Source: Alteromonas lipotrueae
GTDB lineage: Bacteria > Pseudomonadota > Gammaproteobacteria > Enterobacterales > Alteromonadaceae
Length of the DNA: 64,000 nucleotides
NCBI RefSeq assembly: GCF_019249215.1
Contig: NZ_JAESDI010000004.1
Coordinates: 124,001 to 188,000, forward strand
Direction: 5' to 3'
Positions 46,980 through 57,676 of the stretch are shown here, piece by piece. The notes beneath the pieces are model-generated. The model saw only the letters and a list, made by a program, of their open reading frames with translations, ran no database searches and was not told the origin of the DNA. The translations under genes were made by a program, and so were the position numbers. The stretch's first letter is position 1, and each line of letters begins with the position of its first letter.

Positions 46980-48509
46980 ATGACTCAGCATGAATCTGTT
47001 TTTGATACCGTTGAAAGCCGTGAGGTTAATAAAGTAGCCGCGTTAGATATTGGCTCGAATAGCTTTCACCTTGTGGTAGCGCGTATTGTTGCTGGGTCTG
47101 TTCAAATTCTGCATCGCGTTAAACAAAAAGTAAGGTTAGCTGAGGGGTTGGACGACGACAATATTTTGTCTGATGAAGCCATGGAGCGTGGTTTAAAGAT
47201 GCTACGTATTGTGGCTGAAAGTCTACGCGGTTTCGAACCCGACTCGGTTCGTATTGTGGCCACACACACTCTGCGCAAGGCCAAAAACGCCGACCACTTC
47301 ATTAATGCCGCGAAAGATATTCTGCCCTACCCTGTAGAAGTAATTTCAGGCGTGGAGGAAGCCCGCCTGATTTACTCTGGCGTAGCACATACTAACCATG
47401 CTGATGGACAACAGTTAGTGGTGGATATCGGTGGGGGCTCAACAGAATTTGTGATTGGCGAGGGCTTCAACCCACTTATTTGCCGCAGTTTGCAAATGGG
47501 CTGTGTTAGCTACACTAAGCGATTCTTCCCAGACGGGTCATTAAAAAACAAATCTTTTGAGCTGGCCATTACTGCGGCTGAACAAGAGCTGGAATTTATT
47601 CAAGATAAGTACCGCAAGCTGGGTTGGGTACAATGTGTTGGTACGTCGGGCACAATTCGCTCGTTGTTCACTTTATGCCAACAAGATAGACCCAACGACC
47701 ACGATATACCCGTTACGCTCAAGAGTCTGCGTAACTTAATGAAGCAGTTTATTAGTGCAGGTCATATCGACAAACTCAACTCCCCTGATTTAACCGAAGA
47801 CAGACGCGTGGTTATTGCCGGCGGTTTGGCTATATTAGTGGCAGTATTTAAAGCGCTAGAAATAGACACTTTGGTTTATTCCCCTGCTGCATTACGCGAA
47901 GGCGTGATTTACCAGATGGAAGATGAGCTGCATCATGCCGATATACGCGGCAGAACAGCTAGCAGCTTAGCTACCCGCTACGATGTTGATACCGCGCAAG
48001 CTACGCTTGTGCTTAACACGTCACTTAACCTCTTTAGCCATGCTGAAAAAGCCTGGAAACTTAAACACCACGACTTTAAAAGCATGTTGGGTTGGGCGGC
48101 GTTGTTGCATGAAGTGGGCATTCAAATTAACTCGCGCGGTGTGCAGCGCCACAGTGCCTATATTCTCGCTAACGTAGATATGCCTGGATTTACGCAAGAA
48201 CAACAAGAATTATTAGCCACCCTAGTACGTTTTCATAGAAAGAAAGTGCGGGCGAACGATCTTCCCAACTTTAACTTGTACGATTTAGCGGCCGTTAAAA
48301 AGCTTATCGCTTTATTACGTATTGGCGCGTTGCTCAATATCAAACGCCAAGAAGGCTTCTTGCCGGATATAGAGATTGATGCAGATAAGAACGGCTTAAG
48401 CCTTACTTTTCCTAAAGATTGGTTGGAAGAAAAACCAATTCTGGCAGCAGACTTGGTTCGAGAAAGTGCGTATTGGAAGGCGTTAGACTTAACCCTTTCT
48501 ATTAAATAA
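46980..48509 (+). CDS. ppx: Exopolyphosphatase (Ppx/GppA family)
   Basis: Ppx releases phosphate from the ends of polyphosphate; GppA relatives hydrolyse pppGpp. The 509 residues show the actin-like ATPase fold motifs AALDIGSNSFHLVVARI, VATHTLRKAKNADHF, VVDIGGGSTEFVIG and the later CVGTSGTIRSL. An HD-like C-terminal domain (WAALLHEVGIQINSRGVQRH) follows. The pairing with ppk, eight bases apart, favours exopolyphosphatase over GppA. The start ATG 46980 is close to an AGGAAAA stretch. Confidence 0.94.
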   Translation: MTQHESVFDTVESREVNKVAALDIGSNSFHLVVARIVAGSVQILHRVKQKVRLAEGLDDDNILSDEAMERGLKMLRIVAESLRGFEPDSVRIVATHTLRKAKNADHFINAAKDILPYPVEVISGVEEARLIYSGVAHTNHADGQQLVVDIGGGSTEFVIGEGFNPLICRSLQMGCVSYTKRFFPDGSLKNKSFELAITAAEQELEFIQDKYRKLGWVQCVGTSGTIRSLFTLCQQDRPNDHDIPVTLKSLRNLMKQFISAGHIDKLNSPDLTEDRRVVIAGGLAILVAVFKALEIDTLVYSPAALREGVIYQMEDELHHADIRGRTASSLATRYDVDTAQATLVLNTSLNLFSHAEKAWKLKHHDFKSMLGWAALLHEVGIQINSRGVQRHSAYILANVDMPGFTQEQQELLATLVRFHRKKVRANDLPNFNLYDLAAVKKLIALLRIGALLNIKRQEGFLPDIEIDADKNGLSLTFPKDWLEEKPILAADLVRESAYWKALDLTLSIK

Positions 48510-48528
48510 GCCGGTTTGCGAGCAATAG

Positions 48529-48555
48529 AAAAGGGAGCATTAATGCTCCCTTTTT
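48529..48555 (+). terminator. Rho-independent terminator after ppx
   Basis: The hairpin is AAAAGGGAGCATTAATGCTC with matching CCTTTTT, a self-complementary GC stem followed by a T-run, 20 bases after the ppx stop. Confidence 0.9.
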
Positions 48556-48598
48556 ACGTTTTACGTCAACGTATTTCAGGACGGGACATAATTAATAA

Positions 48599-48626
48599 AA
48601 AAGGGGCGCTGACAAGCGCCCCTTTT
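48599..48626 (-). terminator. Rho-independent terminator after fda
   Basis: AAAAGGGGCGCT pairs with AGCGCCCCTTTT around a GACA loop, with a T-run on the minus-strand side, 12 bases after the fda stop. Confidence 0.9.
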
Positions 48627-48638
48627 AAACAATAAAAC

Positions 48639-49538
48639 TTATGCTTTTGAAGCTTGGTAAATACCTTCAATCGCACCATCTAGTGTCGCTTCAAACTCGT
48701 CATCAGACTGTTTGTCAGAAACACCTTCAGTTAGTGCTCTTGAGAAACTTGCGATAATGCCTTGGTTTTCTGAAAGCTTCGCATTGGCTTCTTCACGGTT
48801 GTAACCGCCAGATAATGCTACCACTTTAAGTACACGAGGATGATCAACAAGCTCTTTATAGAAGTTAGCTTCATTAGGCAGTGTAAGCTTTAACATCACT
48901 TCTTGGCCTTCGCTCAACAAATTAAGCTGAGTAAGAATTTCAAGTTTAAGCAGTGCTTCTGCTTCCGCTTTTTGAGGACTATGAATATCTACTTCAGGTT
49001 CAATGATAGGCACTAAACCTGCTGCGATGATTTGCTTACCTACTTCGAACTGCTGCTCTACCACATCTTTAATACCTTGATGATTGGCCAGTTTTACCAC
49101 TGAACGCATCTTGGTGCCAAAGACATCTTGGGCAACGGCTTTAGCCAGTAACTCATCTAGACCAACAATCGGCTTCATCACCTGTACACCGTTGTTCTCT
49201 TCAACAAGCCCTTTATCCACTTTCAAGAAAGGAATAACGCGCTTCTTCTGCCACAAGTAGTGGGCAGTAGACATACCTTCAATTTCACGGTCTAGGGTAT
49301 TTTCAAATAAAATAGCGCCTAGAACACGCTCGCCACTGAAAGGGGTGCTGGTGATAATACGTGTACGCATTTGGTGAACAAGGTTAAACATTTCTTCGTC
49401 AGAGCTGTATTCTGACTCTTCAATGCCATATAAACGTAGCGCTTTTGGTGTACTACCGCCGCTTTGATCCAAAGCTGCAATAAAACCAACTTGCGTGTTA
49501 AGTTTATCTAGCATGGCCTGCTGTGCTTGTGATGCCAT
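48639..49538 (-). CDS. fda: Class I fructose-bisphosphate aldolase
   Basis: This metal-independent Schiff-base aldolase cleaves fructose 1,6-bisphosphate in glycolysis or makes it in gluconeogenesis. The 299 residues strongly resemble the short class I enzyme of Staphylococcus ([68 protein letters not shown]). The candidate Schiff-base lysine is Lys217 in VMLKLTLP. It is not the class II FbaA enzyme that usually follows pgk in enteric bacteria. It is the last gene of tkt-epd-pgk-fda, 122 bases after pgk, and a terminator follows. Confidence 0.93.
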   Translation of the reverse strand: MASQAQQAMLDKLNTQVGFIAALDQSGGSTPKALRLYGIEESEYSSDEEMFNLVHQMRTRIITSTPFSGERVLGAILFENTLDREIEGMSTAHYLWQKKRVIPFLKVDKGLVEENNGVQVMKPIVGLDELLAKAVAQDVFGTKMRSVVKLANHQGIKDVVEQQFEVGKQIIAAGLVPIIEPEVDIHSPQKAEAEALLKLEILTQLNLLSEGQEVMLKLTLPNEANFYKELVDHPRVLKVVALSGGYNREEANAKLSENQGIIASFSRALTEGVSDKQSDDEFEATLDGAIEGIYQASKA

Positions 49539-49660
49539 TGCAACACTCCTTTTTTATAATACTGCTCTAAGAACAGGTGTAGGGTTTATCGTTATATGCC
49601 GACGTACTTCAATGTATCGCCGGCGAAAATCGGAATCGATTTTTTAGTAGTCTGCTAATT

Positions 49661-50836
49661 TTATTTGTTTTTTTCTTCTAGCATGGCTACTGCAGGTAAT
49701 GTTTTGCCTTCTAAAAACTCTAGAAATGCACCACCACCTGTAGAGATATAAGATATCTTATCAGCGATTTCATATTTATCTACTGCTGCCAGTGTATCAC
49801 CACCACCTGCAATTGAGAACGCATCGCTATCAGCAATGGCTTCGGCTAACGCCTTTGTACCAGCACTGAATTGTTCAAATTCAAATACACCAACAGGGCC
49901 ATTCCAAACAATAGTGCCCGCATTTTTAATAATGCTTTCAAGAGCTTTTGAGGAATCAGGGCCAATATCAAAAATCATGTCATCGTCAGCGACATCGCTA
50001 ACGGCTTTAAGCGTCGCTTCTGTGTTTTCATCAAAGGCTTTACCCACTACCACATCGGTAGGTACTGGAATATTCCCACCATTTGATACTGCATCGCTCA
50101 TTAGCTGCTTAGCTTGCTCGGTTAAGTCCATTTCAACCAACGACTTACCTACGTTATGACCTTGCGCGGCAATAAACGTATTGGCAATACCGCCGCCAAC
50201 AATAAGCTGGTCAACTTTTTCCGCTAAGGTTTTCAGTACGGTAAGCTTAGTTGATACCTTAGACCCGCCTACAATGGCTACCATTGGACGTTTAGGGTTA
50301 TCTAGGGCTTTGCCTAGTGCATCTAGTTCTGCCGCAAGAAGTGGGCCTGCACACGCTTTAGTGGCAAATTTTGCCACACCATGGGTAGACGCTTGTGCAC
50401 GGTGCGCGGTGCCAAATGCATCCATCACGAAAATATCGCAAAGGGCTGCATATTGCTTGGATAGGGTTTCGTCGTCGCTTTTCTCACCTTCGTTAAAGCG
50501 TACGTTTTCTAGAATAACTAATGAGCCTGGTGCTACATCAACACCTTCCAAATAGTTTTTTTCTAAAGTAACCGGTACGTCTAGCGCGTCGTTCAAATAA
50601 TTCACAACAGGCTGAAGTGAGAATTCCTCCGCTGGCTCACCTTCGGTAGGACGGCCTAGATGCGACATTACCATTACCGCAGCACCAGCATCTAACGCCG
50701 CTTTAATAGTAGGAATGGAAGCTTTAATACGCGCATCAGAGGTCACTACGCCATCTTTTACTGGCACGTTTAAATCTTGTCTAATTAATACGCGTTGACC
50801 ATTTAAGGCCAAATCACTCATACTTGGAATTGCCAT
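49661..50836 (-). CDS. pgk: Phosphoglycerate kinase
   Basis: Pgk transfers phosphate from 1,3-bisphosphoglycerate to ADP in glycolysis. The 391 residues carry the N-terminal signature [25 protein letters not shown], and the basic patch [12 protein letters not shown]. The hinge and nucleotide-binding block is [16 protein letters not shown], followed by IVNGPV-like [12 protein letters not shown] and the C-terminal [14 protein letters not shown] and [13 protein letters not shown]. It lies 77 bases after epd on the same strand. Assignment is secure. Confidence 0.98.
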   Translation of the reverse strand: MAIPSMSDLALNGQRVLIRQDLNVPVKDGVVTSDARIKASIPTIKAALDAGAAVMVMSHLGRPTEGEPAEEFSLQPVVNYLNDALDVPVTLEKNYLEGVDVAPGSLVILENVRFNEGEKSDDETLSKQYAALCDIFVMDAFGTAHRAQASTHGVAKFATKACAGPLLAAELDALGKALDNPKRPMVAIVGGSKVSTKLTVLKTLAEKVDQLIVGGGIANTFIAAQGHNVGKSLVEMDLTEQAKQLMSDAVSNGGNIPVPTDVVVGKAFDENTEATLKAVSDVADDDMIFDIGPDSSKALESIIKNAGTIVWNGPVGVFEFEQFSAGTKALAEAIADSDAFSIAGGGDTLAAVDKYEIADKISYISTGGGAFLEFLEGKTLPAVAMLEEKNK

Positions 50837-50913
50837 TGTCTTTCCCTTGTTAATCGAATAACTGTGAAAGCTGCCAAGGCTGGCGCTACCAACCTTGGCA
50901 GCAAAATTCTTAA

Positions 50914-51924
50914 TTAGCTTGCGTCATACATTGCTTGCGCAGTGTCGAGCATTCTGTTTGCAAAACCCCATTCGTTGTCACACCACACCAGTGTTTTTAC
51001 CAGTTGCTTATGACTTACGCGGGTTTGCGTACCATCCACAATACAAGAGTGAGGATCGTGATTGAAATCAACAGAAACTAGCGGCTCTTCAGTGTAATCT
51101 AAAATACCCTGCAATCGCCCTGCTTTCACTCGCTTGAGTGCTTGATTGACATCCGCAATAGTCACTTGCGTACTTAAGGTTACACTTAAATCCATTGCAG
51201 TAACATTAATGGTTGGCACCCGTACCGCAATAGCTTCAAATTTACCTGCAAATTTAGGCAAAATACGCTCTATGCCCGCCGCTAACCGTGTGTCTACCGG
51301 AATAATAGACTGACTGGCTGCGCGAGTACGGCGTAAATCTGGGTGGTAAGCATCAATTACTTGCTGATCATGCATAGAAGCGTGAATAGTGGTAATCGTT
51401 CCGCTTTCAACCCCAAAGGCCGCGTCTAGCGCTTGAATAACCGGCACGATACAGTTAGTGGTGCACGACCCGTTAGACACCAACTTATGCGCCGCTTTCA
51501 GCGTGTCATCGTTAGTACCAAAAATGATAGTATTGTCTAAATCTGGCGAGCCTGGAGAGGAAAAAAGTACCTTTTCTGCGCCTGCATTAATATGTGCCTG
51601 CCCCGATACTCTATCATCGAACTTACCTGTGCATTCCAGCACAATATCTACCCCAATTTCGCGCCAAGGTAGTAAGTTGATATCCGGTTGTGCTAACAAG
51701 CGAATAGCATCGCCTGCCACGTTAAGTGTGTTGTTTTCTAGTGTCACATCAAAACCGAACCGCCCGTGGGCGGTATCGTATTTTAATAAGTGAGCTATAC
51801 CTTCTGGCTTAGCAACATCGTTAATCGCAACCACATTAAAGTGGTTATTGCGCCCGCTTTCATAAAGCGCGCGCAATACATTGCGACCAATACGACCAAA
51901 CCCGTTTATGGCAATGTTTACCAT
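50914..51924 (-). CDS. epd: Erythrose-4-phosphate dehydrogenase (GAPDH family)
   Basis: Epd oxidises erythrose 4-phosphate to 4-phosphoerythronate for pyridoxal phosphate synthesis. The 336 residues follow the GAPDH fold: NAD site [20 protein letters not shown], catalytic Cys154 in NGSCTTNC, and [19 protein letters not shown]. The latter is the Epd-type loop that differs from glycolytic GapA. The context between tkt and pgk is the classical epd position. A residual glyceraldehyde-3-phosphate dehydrogenase role remains possible since no gapA is seen here. Confidence 0.92.
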   Translation of the reverse strand: MVNIAINGFGRIGRNVLRALYESGRNNHFNVVAINDVAKPEGIAHLLKYDTAHGRFGFDVTLENNTLNVAGDAIRLLAQPDINLLPWREIGVDIVLECTGKFDDRVSGQAHINAGAEKVLFSSPGSPDLDNTIIFGTNDDTLKAAHKLVSNGSCTTNCIVPVIQALDAAFGVESGTITTIHASMHDQQVIDAYHPDLRRTRAASQSIIPVDTRLAAGIERILPKFAGKFEAIAVRVPTINVTAMDLSVTLSTQVTIADVNQALKRVKAGRLQGILDYTEEPLVSVDFNHDPHSCIVDGTQTRVSHKQLVKTLVWCDNEWGFANRMLDTAQAMYDAS

Positions 51925-51941
51925 AGACTGCGGTGACCTCG

Positions 51942-53936
51942 TTAGCTAAGAGACAATGCTGCCTCTACCACTGCTTCAGTAGTAATATTGAAATGTTTGA
52001 ACAAGTCACCTGCTGGTGCTGATTCACCGAACGTATCCATCCCAATGATGGCGCCGTTGAAACCTACGTACTTGTACCAGCTTTCTTTAGATAACGCTTC
52101 AACTGCAACGCGCTTAGTTACGCTAGAAGGCAATACGCTTTCACGGTAATCCGCTGATTGACGGTCGAAAACGTCGGTAGAAGGCATAGAAACTACACGA
52201 ACCGCTTTACCATCTGCAGTTAGTTTATCTGCTGCTTCAACAGCAAGTTGAACTTCAGACCCTGTAGCAATAAAGATGTATTCAGGCGTGCCTGCACAAT
52301 CTTTAAGCACATAACCACCTTTGGCAACGTCAGCAACTTGCTGTTCGTTACGTTCTTGCTGAGGCAAACCTTGGCGAGTGAAGATCAACGTTGAAGGACC
52401 ATCGTTGCGCTCAATCGCGAACTTCCATGCAATAGCAGATTCAACTTGGTCACATGGACGCCAGTTATCTAGGTTTGGTGTAGCACGCAGCGCCACTACT
52501 TGCTCTACAGGTTGGTGAGTTGGACCATCTTCACCCAAACCAATTGAATCGTGAGTGTATACGAAAATAGCAGGTTGCTTCATAAGCGCCGCCATACGTA
52601 CCGCATTGCGAGCGTATTCCATAAACATTAGGAATGTAGCACCGTACGCTTTAAAACCACCATGAAGGGTAATACCGTTCATCATGGCCGACATACCGAA
52701 CTCACGTACACCGTAATAAATGTAGTTACCCGATGCGTCAGTGGCTTCAACGCCTTTACTGCCATCCCAAATAGTCAGGTTTGAACCGGCTAAGTCGGCA
52801 GAGCCGCCTAGAAGTTCTGGTAACAAAGGACCAAATGCATTTAATGCATTTTGTGATGCTTTACGTGACGCAATGTTTTGCGGGTTAGCTTGCAAATCAG
52901 CAATGATTTTATCCGCTTTATCGCTGAAGTCTGCTGGCAATTCGCCATTTACACGACGCTTAAATTCAGCGGCTAATTCAGGGTATGCACTTTCATATGC
53001 TGCGAAGGCGTCGTTCCACGCGCTTTCAGCATCGCCGCCCTTGCCTTTAGCATCCCAACCGGCATAAATGTCGTCTGGAATTTCAAATGCACCGTGCTTC
53101 CACCCAAGCTTTGCGCGGGTAGCGATAATTTCGTCATCACCTAATGGTGCACCGTGACAAGACTCAGTGCCTTCTTTGTTTGGTGAACCGAAACCAATTA
53201 CGGTTTTACAGCAAATTAGCGTAGGCTGAGCGCTGTTCGATTTAGCTTGCTCAATAGCTGCTTTAATTTGTTCAGCGTCATGACCGTCAACACCTTCAAT
53301 CACTTCCCAGCCGTAGCTTTTAAAGCGTGCTGGTGTGTCGTCGGTAAACCAACCTTCTACTTCACCATCAATTGAAATGCCGTTGTCATCCCAAAAACCA
53401 ATAAGTTTGCCCAGGCCCAATGTTCCAGCAAGTGAACAGGTTTCATGAGAAATACCTTCCATCAGGCAGCCATCGCCCATGAAGGTATAGGTGTAGTGAT
53501 CGACAATATCATGGCCATCACGGTTAAACTGAGCCGCTAATACTTTTTCAGCTAGCGCCATACCTACTGCGTTACTAACGCCTTGGCCAAGTGGGCCAGT
53601 GGTAGTTTCAACACCTGGTGCATACCCATATTCTGGATGGCCTGGCGTTTTAGAGTGCAGCTGGCGGAAGTTCTTAAGCTCTTCAATAGGCAGTTCATAG
53701 CCTGAAAGGTGAAGCAAAGAGTACAACAGCATAGAGCCGTGACCGTTTGAAAGCACGAAGCGGTCTCTGTTTGCCCAAGACGGGTTTGCTGGGTTGTGTG
53801 ATAGAAAATCACCCCATAGTACCTCGGCAATATCGGCCATCCCCATAGGGGCGCCTGGGTGACCAGATTTGGCCTGTTGAACAGCATCCATGCTTAAAGC
53901 ACGGATGGCATTGGCAAGTTCACGACGAGAGGGCAT
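51942..53936 (-). CDS. tkt: Transketolase
   Basis: Transketolase is a thiamine-diphosphate enzyme of the pentose phosphate pathway that moves two-carbon units between sugar phosphates. The 664 residues include the N-terminal [20 protein letters not shown], the ThDP/metal motif [19 protein letters not shown] (GDG to NN-like pattern), and [14 protein letters not shown]. The middle domain has [20 protein letters not shown], and the C-terminal domain [13 protein letters not shown]. It heads a tkt-epd-pgk-fda cluster, with 17 bases to epd. It also uses xylulose 5-phosphate made by XylB in this window. Confidence 0.98.
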   Translation of the reverse strand: MPSRRELANAIRALSMDAVQQAKSGHPGAPMGMADIAEVLWGDFLSHNPANPSWANRDRFVLSNGHGSMLLYSLLHLSGYELPIEELKNFRQLHSKTPGHPEYGYAPGVETTTGPLGQGVSNAVGMALAEKVLAAQFNRDGHDIVDHYTYTFMGDGCLMEGISHETCSLAGTLGLGKLIGFWDDNGISIDGEVEGWFTDDTPARFKSYGWEVIEGVDGHDAEQIKAAIEQAKSNSAQPTLICCKTVIGFGSPNKEGTESCHGAPLGDDEIIATRAKLGWKHGAFEIPDDIYAGWDAKGKGGDAESAWNDAFAAYESAYPELAAEFKRRVNGELPADFSDKADKIIADLQANPQNIASRKASQNALNAFGPLLPELLGGSADLAGSNLTIWDGSKGVEATDASGNYIYYGVREFGMSAMMNGITLHGGFKAYGATFLMFMEYARNAVRMAALMKQPAIFVYTHDSIGLGEDGPTHQPVEQVVALRATPNLDNWRPCDQVESAIAWKFAIERNDGPSTLIFTRQGLPQQERNEQQVADVAKGGYVLKDCAGTPEYIFIATGSEVQLAVEAADKLTADGKAVRVVSMPSTDVFDRQSADYRESVLPSSVTKRVAVEALSKESWYKYVGFNGAIIGMDTFGESAPAGDLFKHFNITTEAVVEAALSLS

Positions 53937-54324
53937 GTTGTCTCCTGGTTTATTTTGTAGCTGAATTTCGCTAAGGGAACACTGTGGGCAAAATCCCTTT
54001 GTTCAACCTTAAAGCGCTGCTTTGCTGTATATCGTAATGTGGGCGTTATTCTTACCTATGCCACCATTCAGTTCAATGGCTTTTCATTGCCATTACCGAA
54101 AGTTGGCTAAAATAATGAATATTCACATCATTCCTTTGCAAGCCAATGTCGCTTCACTAGGAAAGCGTGGCTAAATTTACTCAATTATCTATAAAAGTGA
54201 TCCGCGACTGTCAACAAATCGTAACGAAAGGACTTTTAGACGTCTAGAAGTAAAGACTGGTATTTATACCTTGTTTTAGTACAATACTCACCTATTTTGA
54301 ACAATAAACGCTTATGGAGCATGT
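53937..54324. promoter_or_regulatory. Divergent control region between tkt and metK
   Basis: This 388-base stretch without a gene carries promoters in both directions. The metK side has the MetJ operator (54230-54261) and a -10-like TACAAT at 54280-54285. Nothing definite was recognised on the tkt side. Confidence 0.6.
54230..54261 (+). promoter_or_regulatory. MetJ operator (tandem met boxes) of metK
   Basis: Four adjoining 8-mers read GGACTTTT, AGACGTCT, AGAAGTAA and AGACTGGT. The second is a perfect met box (54238-54245) and the others match 5 of 8. The array lies just upstream of a TACAAT -10-like element, as expected for repression by MetJ with S-adenosylmethionine. Confidence 0.8.
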
Positions 54325-55470
54325 ATGGCCACGCATTTATTCACCTCCGAGTCAGTGTCTGAAGGACACCCGGACAAAATCGCCGACCAAATCTCAGATG
54401 CGGTTCTAGATGCTATTCTAGAACAAGATCCTCGTGCCCGCGTGGCCTGTGAGACTTACGTTAAAACCGGAATGGTATTGGTAGGTGGTGAAGTCACTAC
54501 CTCAGCGTGGGTTGATATTGAAGAAATCACACGTAAAACGGTAAGAGACATAGGCTACGTTCACTCTGATATGGGTTTCGATGCTGATTCTTGTGCCGTA
54601 TTAAACGCTATTGGTAAACAGTCGCCAGATATCAACCAAGGCGTTGACCGCGAAAGCTTTGAAGAACAAGGTGCAGGCGACCAAGGCTTGATGTTTGGTT
54701 ACGCCAGTGACGAAACTGATGTATTGATGCCAGCGCCTATTACTTATTCTCACCGCTTGGTACAGAAACAAGCTGAAGTGAGAAAATCTGGCAAGCTAGA
54801 CTTTTTGCGCCCTGATGCGAAAAGCCAAATTACCTTTAAGTACGAAAACGACAAACCTGTAGGCATCGATGCCGTAGTACTTTCTACTCAACATTGTGAC
54901 TCAGTTTCTACTGCGCAAGTACGCGAAGCGGTAATGGAAGAAATTATCAAACCAGTGCTTCCTAGCGAATGGATTGATAGCAACACCCGTTTCCACATTA
55001 ACCCTACTGGTCGCTTTGTTATTGGCGGACCTGTCGGTGATTGTGGTCTAACTGGTCGTAAAATCATTGTAGATACCTACGGTGGTATGGCCCGTCACGG
55101 TGGTGGTGCTTTCTCAGGTAAAGATCCTTCAAAAGTAGACAGAAGCGCGGCATACGCAGGCCGTTATGTTGCTAAGAACATTGTTGCTGCTGGACTAGCT
55201 AAGCGTTGTGAAATTCAAGTGTCTTACGCCATTGGTGTTGCCGAGCCAACCTCTATCAGTATAGATACTTTCGGTACCGGCGTAGTTGATGAGAAAACGC
55301 TAGTGGCCTTGGTTCGCGAACATTTCGATTTACGCCCTTATGGCTTAATCAAAATGCTTGATTTAGAACGCGCTATTTACTTACCTACTGCTGCTTATGG
55401 TCACTTCGGCCGTGAAGCCTTCCCGTGGGAAGCGACTGATAAAGCTGAAGCGCTCCGCTCAGCGGTTTAG
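54325..55470 (+). CDS. metK: S-adenosylmethionine synthetase
   Basis: MetK makes S-adenosylmethionine from methionine and ATP. The 381 residues carry [20 protein letters not shown] (with the metal/ATP His and Asp), [70 protein letters not shown] and the C-terminal [14 protein letters not shown] 54325 has TGGAG upstream. Regulation by MetJ is inferred from the met-box array 63-95 bases upstream. Assignment is secure. Confidence 0.98.
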   Translation: MATHLFTSESVSEGHPDKIADQISDAVLDAILEQDPRARVACETYVKTGMVLVGGEVTTSAWVDIEEITRKTVRDIGYVHSDMGFDADSCAVLNAIGKQSPDINQGVDRESFEEQGAGDQGLMFGYASDETDVLMPAPITYSHRLVQKQAEVRKSGKLDFLRPDAKSQITFKYENDKPVGIDAVVLSTQHCDSVSTAQVREAVMEEIIKPVLPSEWIDSNTRFHINPTGRFVIGGPVGDCGLTGRKIIVDTYGGMARHGGGAFSGKDPSKVDRSAAYAGRYVAKNIVAAGLAKRCEIQVSYAIGVAEPTSISIDTFGTGVVDEKTLVALVREHFDLRPYGLIKMLDLERAIYLPTAAYGHFGREAFPWEATDKAEALRSAV

Positions 55471-55503
55471 TCTGCTCAGCGCCGTTAATCTAGCTCAAAA
55501 CTG

Positions 55504-55535
55504 AAAAAGGGTCGCTTTGTAAAGCGACCCTTTTT
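55504..55535 (+). terminator. Rho-independent terminator after metK
   Basis: AAAAAGGGTCGCTTT pairs with AAAGCGACCCTTTTT around a two-base gap, with a T-run. It may also serve the convergent CYTH gene. Confidence 0.92.
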
Positions 55536-55588
55536 AATTTCAGGTCATTAATTTGCTATAGCTTGGCGATAGCGTGCTTATATTTTGG

Positions 55589-56116
55589 CTATATGGAACC
55601 TGCGAGAATGGAAGCACTTTTCGTACTCCCACTCGCTATGACCATATCAGGCAAGCCAAATCGCGCTAACGCAACATTTTGAAATTCTTTCTTGTGGGTC
55701 ACTTCCGTTTCAGCAAAATCTGGCGGCAAAAACTGTCGACTACTCATTTCACTGTCAAATTCAACTTCCACTACTTTCAACGGTGCTAAGTTACCGGTGA
55801 AAATATCTATCACCAGCTGAGCTCCAAAAAAGTCGATACGATATCGCTGCTTTTCCACCCGCATATTTTGGGTTAAAGGCCATAAATCAGCGAATTGCTC
55901 AGAATCCAACGCAATTCGCGTGTCTCTGCGTTTAAGGCCAACACCTTGTTTAACGGCCATGGTGTAGTTACCGCCTTCATCTCTAATTCGAATATGCTTA
56001 TCCGGCTCGGTGGCTAAATAACCTTGTCTTATTGCCACAGGTTTTCGTGTATCTAACAAACCTTCTGGCACATAGCTTACTAAAAACTTTCGTTCAAATT
56101 CCCATTCCGTTTGCAT
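55589..56116 (-). CDS. CYTH domain protein (triphosphatase/adenylate cyclase class IV fold)
   Basis: This is a 175-residue cytoplasmic protein of the CYTH superfamily, which binds triphosphates in a tunnel-like barrel with metal ions. The N-terminal signature TEWEFERKFLV (ExExExK pattern) is followed by KHIRIRDEGGNYTMAVKQG, IDFFGAQLVIDIFTG, VVEVEFDSE and a late EVTHKKEFQN. The start is ATG 56116 with GGAGGT upstream, and the GTG immediately before is less likely. Members include inorganic triphosphatases and adenylate cyclases; this short single-domain form is probably a triphosphatase, but the substrate is not shown. It is convergent with metK. Confidence 0.88.
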   Translation of the reverse strand: MQTEWEFERKFLVSYVPEGLLDTRKPVAIRQGYLATEPDKHIRIRDEGGNYTMAVKQGVGLKRRDTRIALDSEQFADLWPLTQNMRVEKQRYRIDFFGAQLVIDIFTGNLAPLKVVEVEFDSEMSSRQFLPPDFAETEVTHKKEFQNVALARFGLPDMVIASGSTKSASILAGSI

Positions 56117-56434
56117 CACTCACCTCCGGCCATGTTCCCTATTTGAAAGTACTGCTTTGCCTACTAAATTGAAGTAAGTCTTACTACTACCCTTTAAAAG
56201 TTAGTTCACAATAGAAATATCTAACAAGTTTATTTTTAACCTTTTAGATAAAAGACTACACTTACTATTCAGCACTCATTTTTTGTTTCAGTTTTGTGTC
56301 AAATTTTTATTTTAAAGTTAGGCACATAGGGCGAACAAAATACACTCGTGGCTATGAAGCTACCACTTATATTTATAATAATCGGTAGTCATTAGAACAA
56401 GTTAACGCTGTCTCACTCGACCAGGAAATTTTTC
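56117..56434. other. Intergenic region between CYTH gene and small exported-protein gene
   Basis: These 318 AT-rich bases lie between divergent genes and probably hold both promoters. No distinct motif or gene was seen. Confidence 0.5.
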
Positions 56435-56905
56435 ATGAAAACATACCCAACTTGCGTGGTTTGTTTAATATTGCTTGCCCCTTTGAGTGCCGCTTATAGT
56501 GAGGCCGCTGATTGGGACAGCTACTACGGCCCTATCGTGTTTAAAAGCGAAAAGATAGCAAAGTGGAAAATTAAAAGTCGCTTCAATGAAACGCGCCTCG
56601 AATCCATACCTGGCTACGATAGTCATTTTAATGCCAGCAAAAATAGTCAACTATCAATTCGCGCTCACCGTGCGTTAACGCTACTTTTCGAACAACAAAT
56701 ATATGCCTCGTTTAATACGAGTCACTCACCTTTACAGTACTATCCTGAATGGCGCTATATACCCGAAGACTTAGGCACTTTTACTCGATTGGGTTGGCTA
56801 GTTGGTGACGAGAGTGGTTTAAATATGGCGCTGGAATTTGAACATCGAGAAGTAGGAGATAAAGAAAATAATGCGCTTACGTTAGGTGTTCAATACTTTT
56901 TCTAA
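56435..56905 (+). CDS. Small exported protein, outer-membrane-barrel-like
   Basis: I do not recognise the family. The 156 residues start with a Sec signal (MKTYPTCVVCLILLAPLSAA, cleavage near residue 20-25). The mature part alternates charged turns and amphipathic strands (KWKIKSRFNETRLES, SQLSIRAHRALTLLFEQQIY, FTRLGWLVGDESGLNMALEF). It ends with LTLGVQYFF, a terminal Phe as used by outer-membrane barrel proteins. A small beta-barrel or a truncated barrel is therefore possible. ATG 56435 has an AGGAAA ribosome site. Its neighbours (CYTH, exonuclease) give no clue. Confidence 0.65.
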   Translation: MKTYPTCVVCLILLAPLSAAYSEAADWDSYYGPIVFKSEKIAKWKIKSRFNETRLESIPGYDSHFNASKNSQLSIRAHRALTLLFEQQIYASFNTSHSPLQYYPEWRYIPEDLGTFTRLGWLVGDESGLNMALEFEHREVGDKENNALTLGVQYFF

Positions 56906-56913
56906 TGTCTGGA

Positions 56914-56934
56914 AGAACCCTTAATGCGGGTTCT
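56914..56934. terminator. Bidirectional terminator candidate
   Basis: AGAACCC and GGGTTCT form a 7-bp stem around a seven-base loop, followed by AATTTTTG, between convergent genes. The right arm overlaps the exonuclease stop region. Confidence 0.65.
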
Positions 56935-57487
56935 AATTTTTGTGTTTTGCTGCTTCCACCTGATTACGGGTTTCCACATACGTGCTTTGAATAACTTTTG
57001 CATCGGTACTTGCTCGATGGCGACGGTCGTCGCTTTGCGATTCAATATTTGATTTAACGCCGTGCCAAAGTGCCATTTGAGGTTCGCTTAACACATACTC
57101 TAATGCACGACATGAAAAAGACATTTGAACCGAGGCTGCTGCAAAAAGTTTAATAAGCCAAGGGTTATCTACCACCCAACCATCGCTGTACACAATGGTA
57201 TTGCTTAAAAAGGCGTTAAGCTCGTGGCACACTTTGACCGGACAAACGCCGTAAGTGTTCAACATGGCTCTGGTGATACCATGCAAAGACTCTGCTTCTT
57301 TATCCCAATGAACCCAACTATCAAAGGGACGAATGAGTTTGCACCATTTTGCACCATCATAGCGCACTATCCCTATTTCAATAGGATAACTACGGGCACC
57401 AAACCCACTGGCTTCCAAATCAATAATGGAAGGGGGATAATTTCTCTGCAAGCTAACTCCCATCTGCGCTGACGTAAAATGCGCCAT
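56933..57487 (-). CDS. DEDDh-family 3'-5' exonuclease domain protein
   Basis: This is a 184-residue protein with the RNase T/DnaQ exonuclease fold. The four acidic residues and histidine of the DEDDh class are visible: SIIDLEASGFG (Asp23, Glu25), ESLHGITRAM, the middle VYSDGWVVDNPWL (Asp102/Asp107) and RHRASTDAKV (His157, Asp162). It may act on DNA or RNA ends; the substrate is unknown. It lacks extra domains, unlike polymerase epsilon subunits. The first ATG at 57487 follows an AAGG stretch only one to two bases away, so the start is not certain. It is convergent with the small exported gene. Confidence 0.82.
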   Translation of the reverse strand: MAHFTSAQMGVSLQRNYPPSIIDLEASGFGARSYPIEIGIVRYDGAKWCKLIRPFDSWVHWDKEAESLHGITRAMLNTYGVCPVKVCHELNAFLSNTIVYSDGWVVDNPWLIKLFAAASVQMSFSCRALEYVLSEPQMALWHGVKSNIESQSDDRRHRASTDAKVIQSTYVETRNQVEAAKHKN

Positions 57488-57648
57488 ACCTTCTTTAAAC
57501 CTAATAAATTAACTCAGAAAGCGCAAACGGAATTGAAAATCATACTTCTGTTGTATAATTAAAAAACAAATCGACACTTCATCTACCGTGTTAATAGTAG
57601 AATCGTGCCAATTTGTATTATTGTACAATCAGAGCGCGAGCTATAAAT

Positions 57649-57666
57649 AAAGCGACAGCCCGCTTT
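57649..57666 (-). terminator. Possible terminator after the alcohol dehydrogenase gene
   Basis: AAAGCG and CGCTTT form a 6-bp stem around ACAGCC. It lies about 11 bases past the stop on the minus strand. Weak. Confidence 0.4.
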
Positions 57667-57676
57667 TAGGTGGTTA

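Noticed and set aside
53937..54324. SAM riboswitch upstream of metK
   Set aside because: No SAM-riboswitch stems were seen, and a MetJ met-box array explains methionine control in this group.
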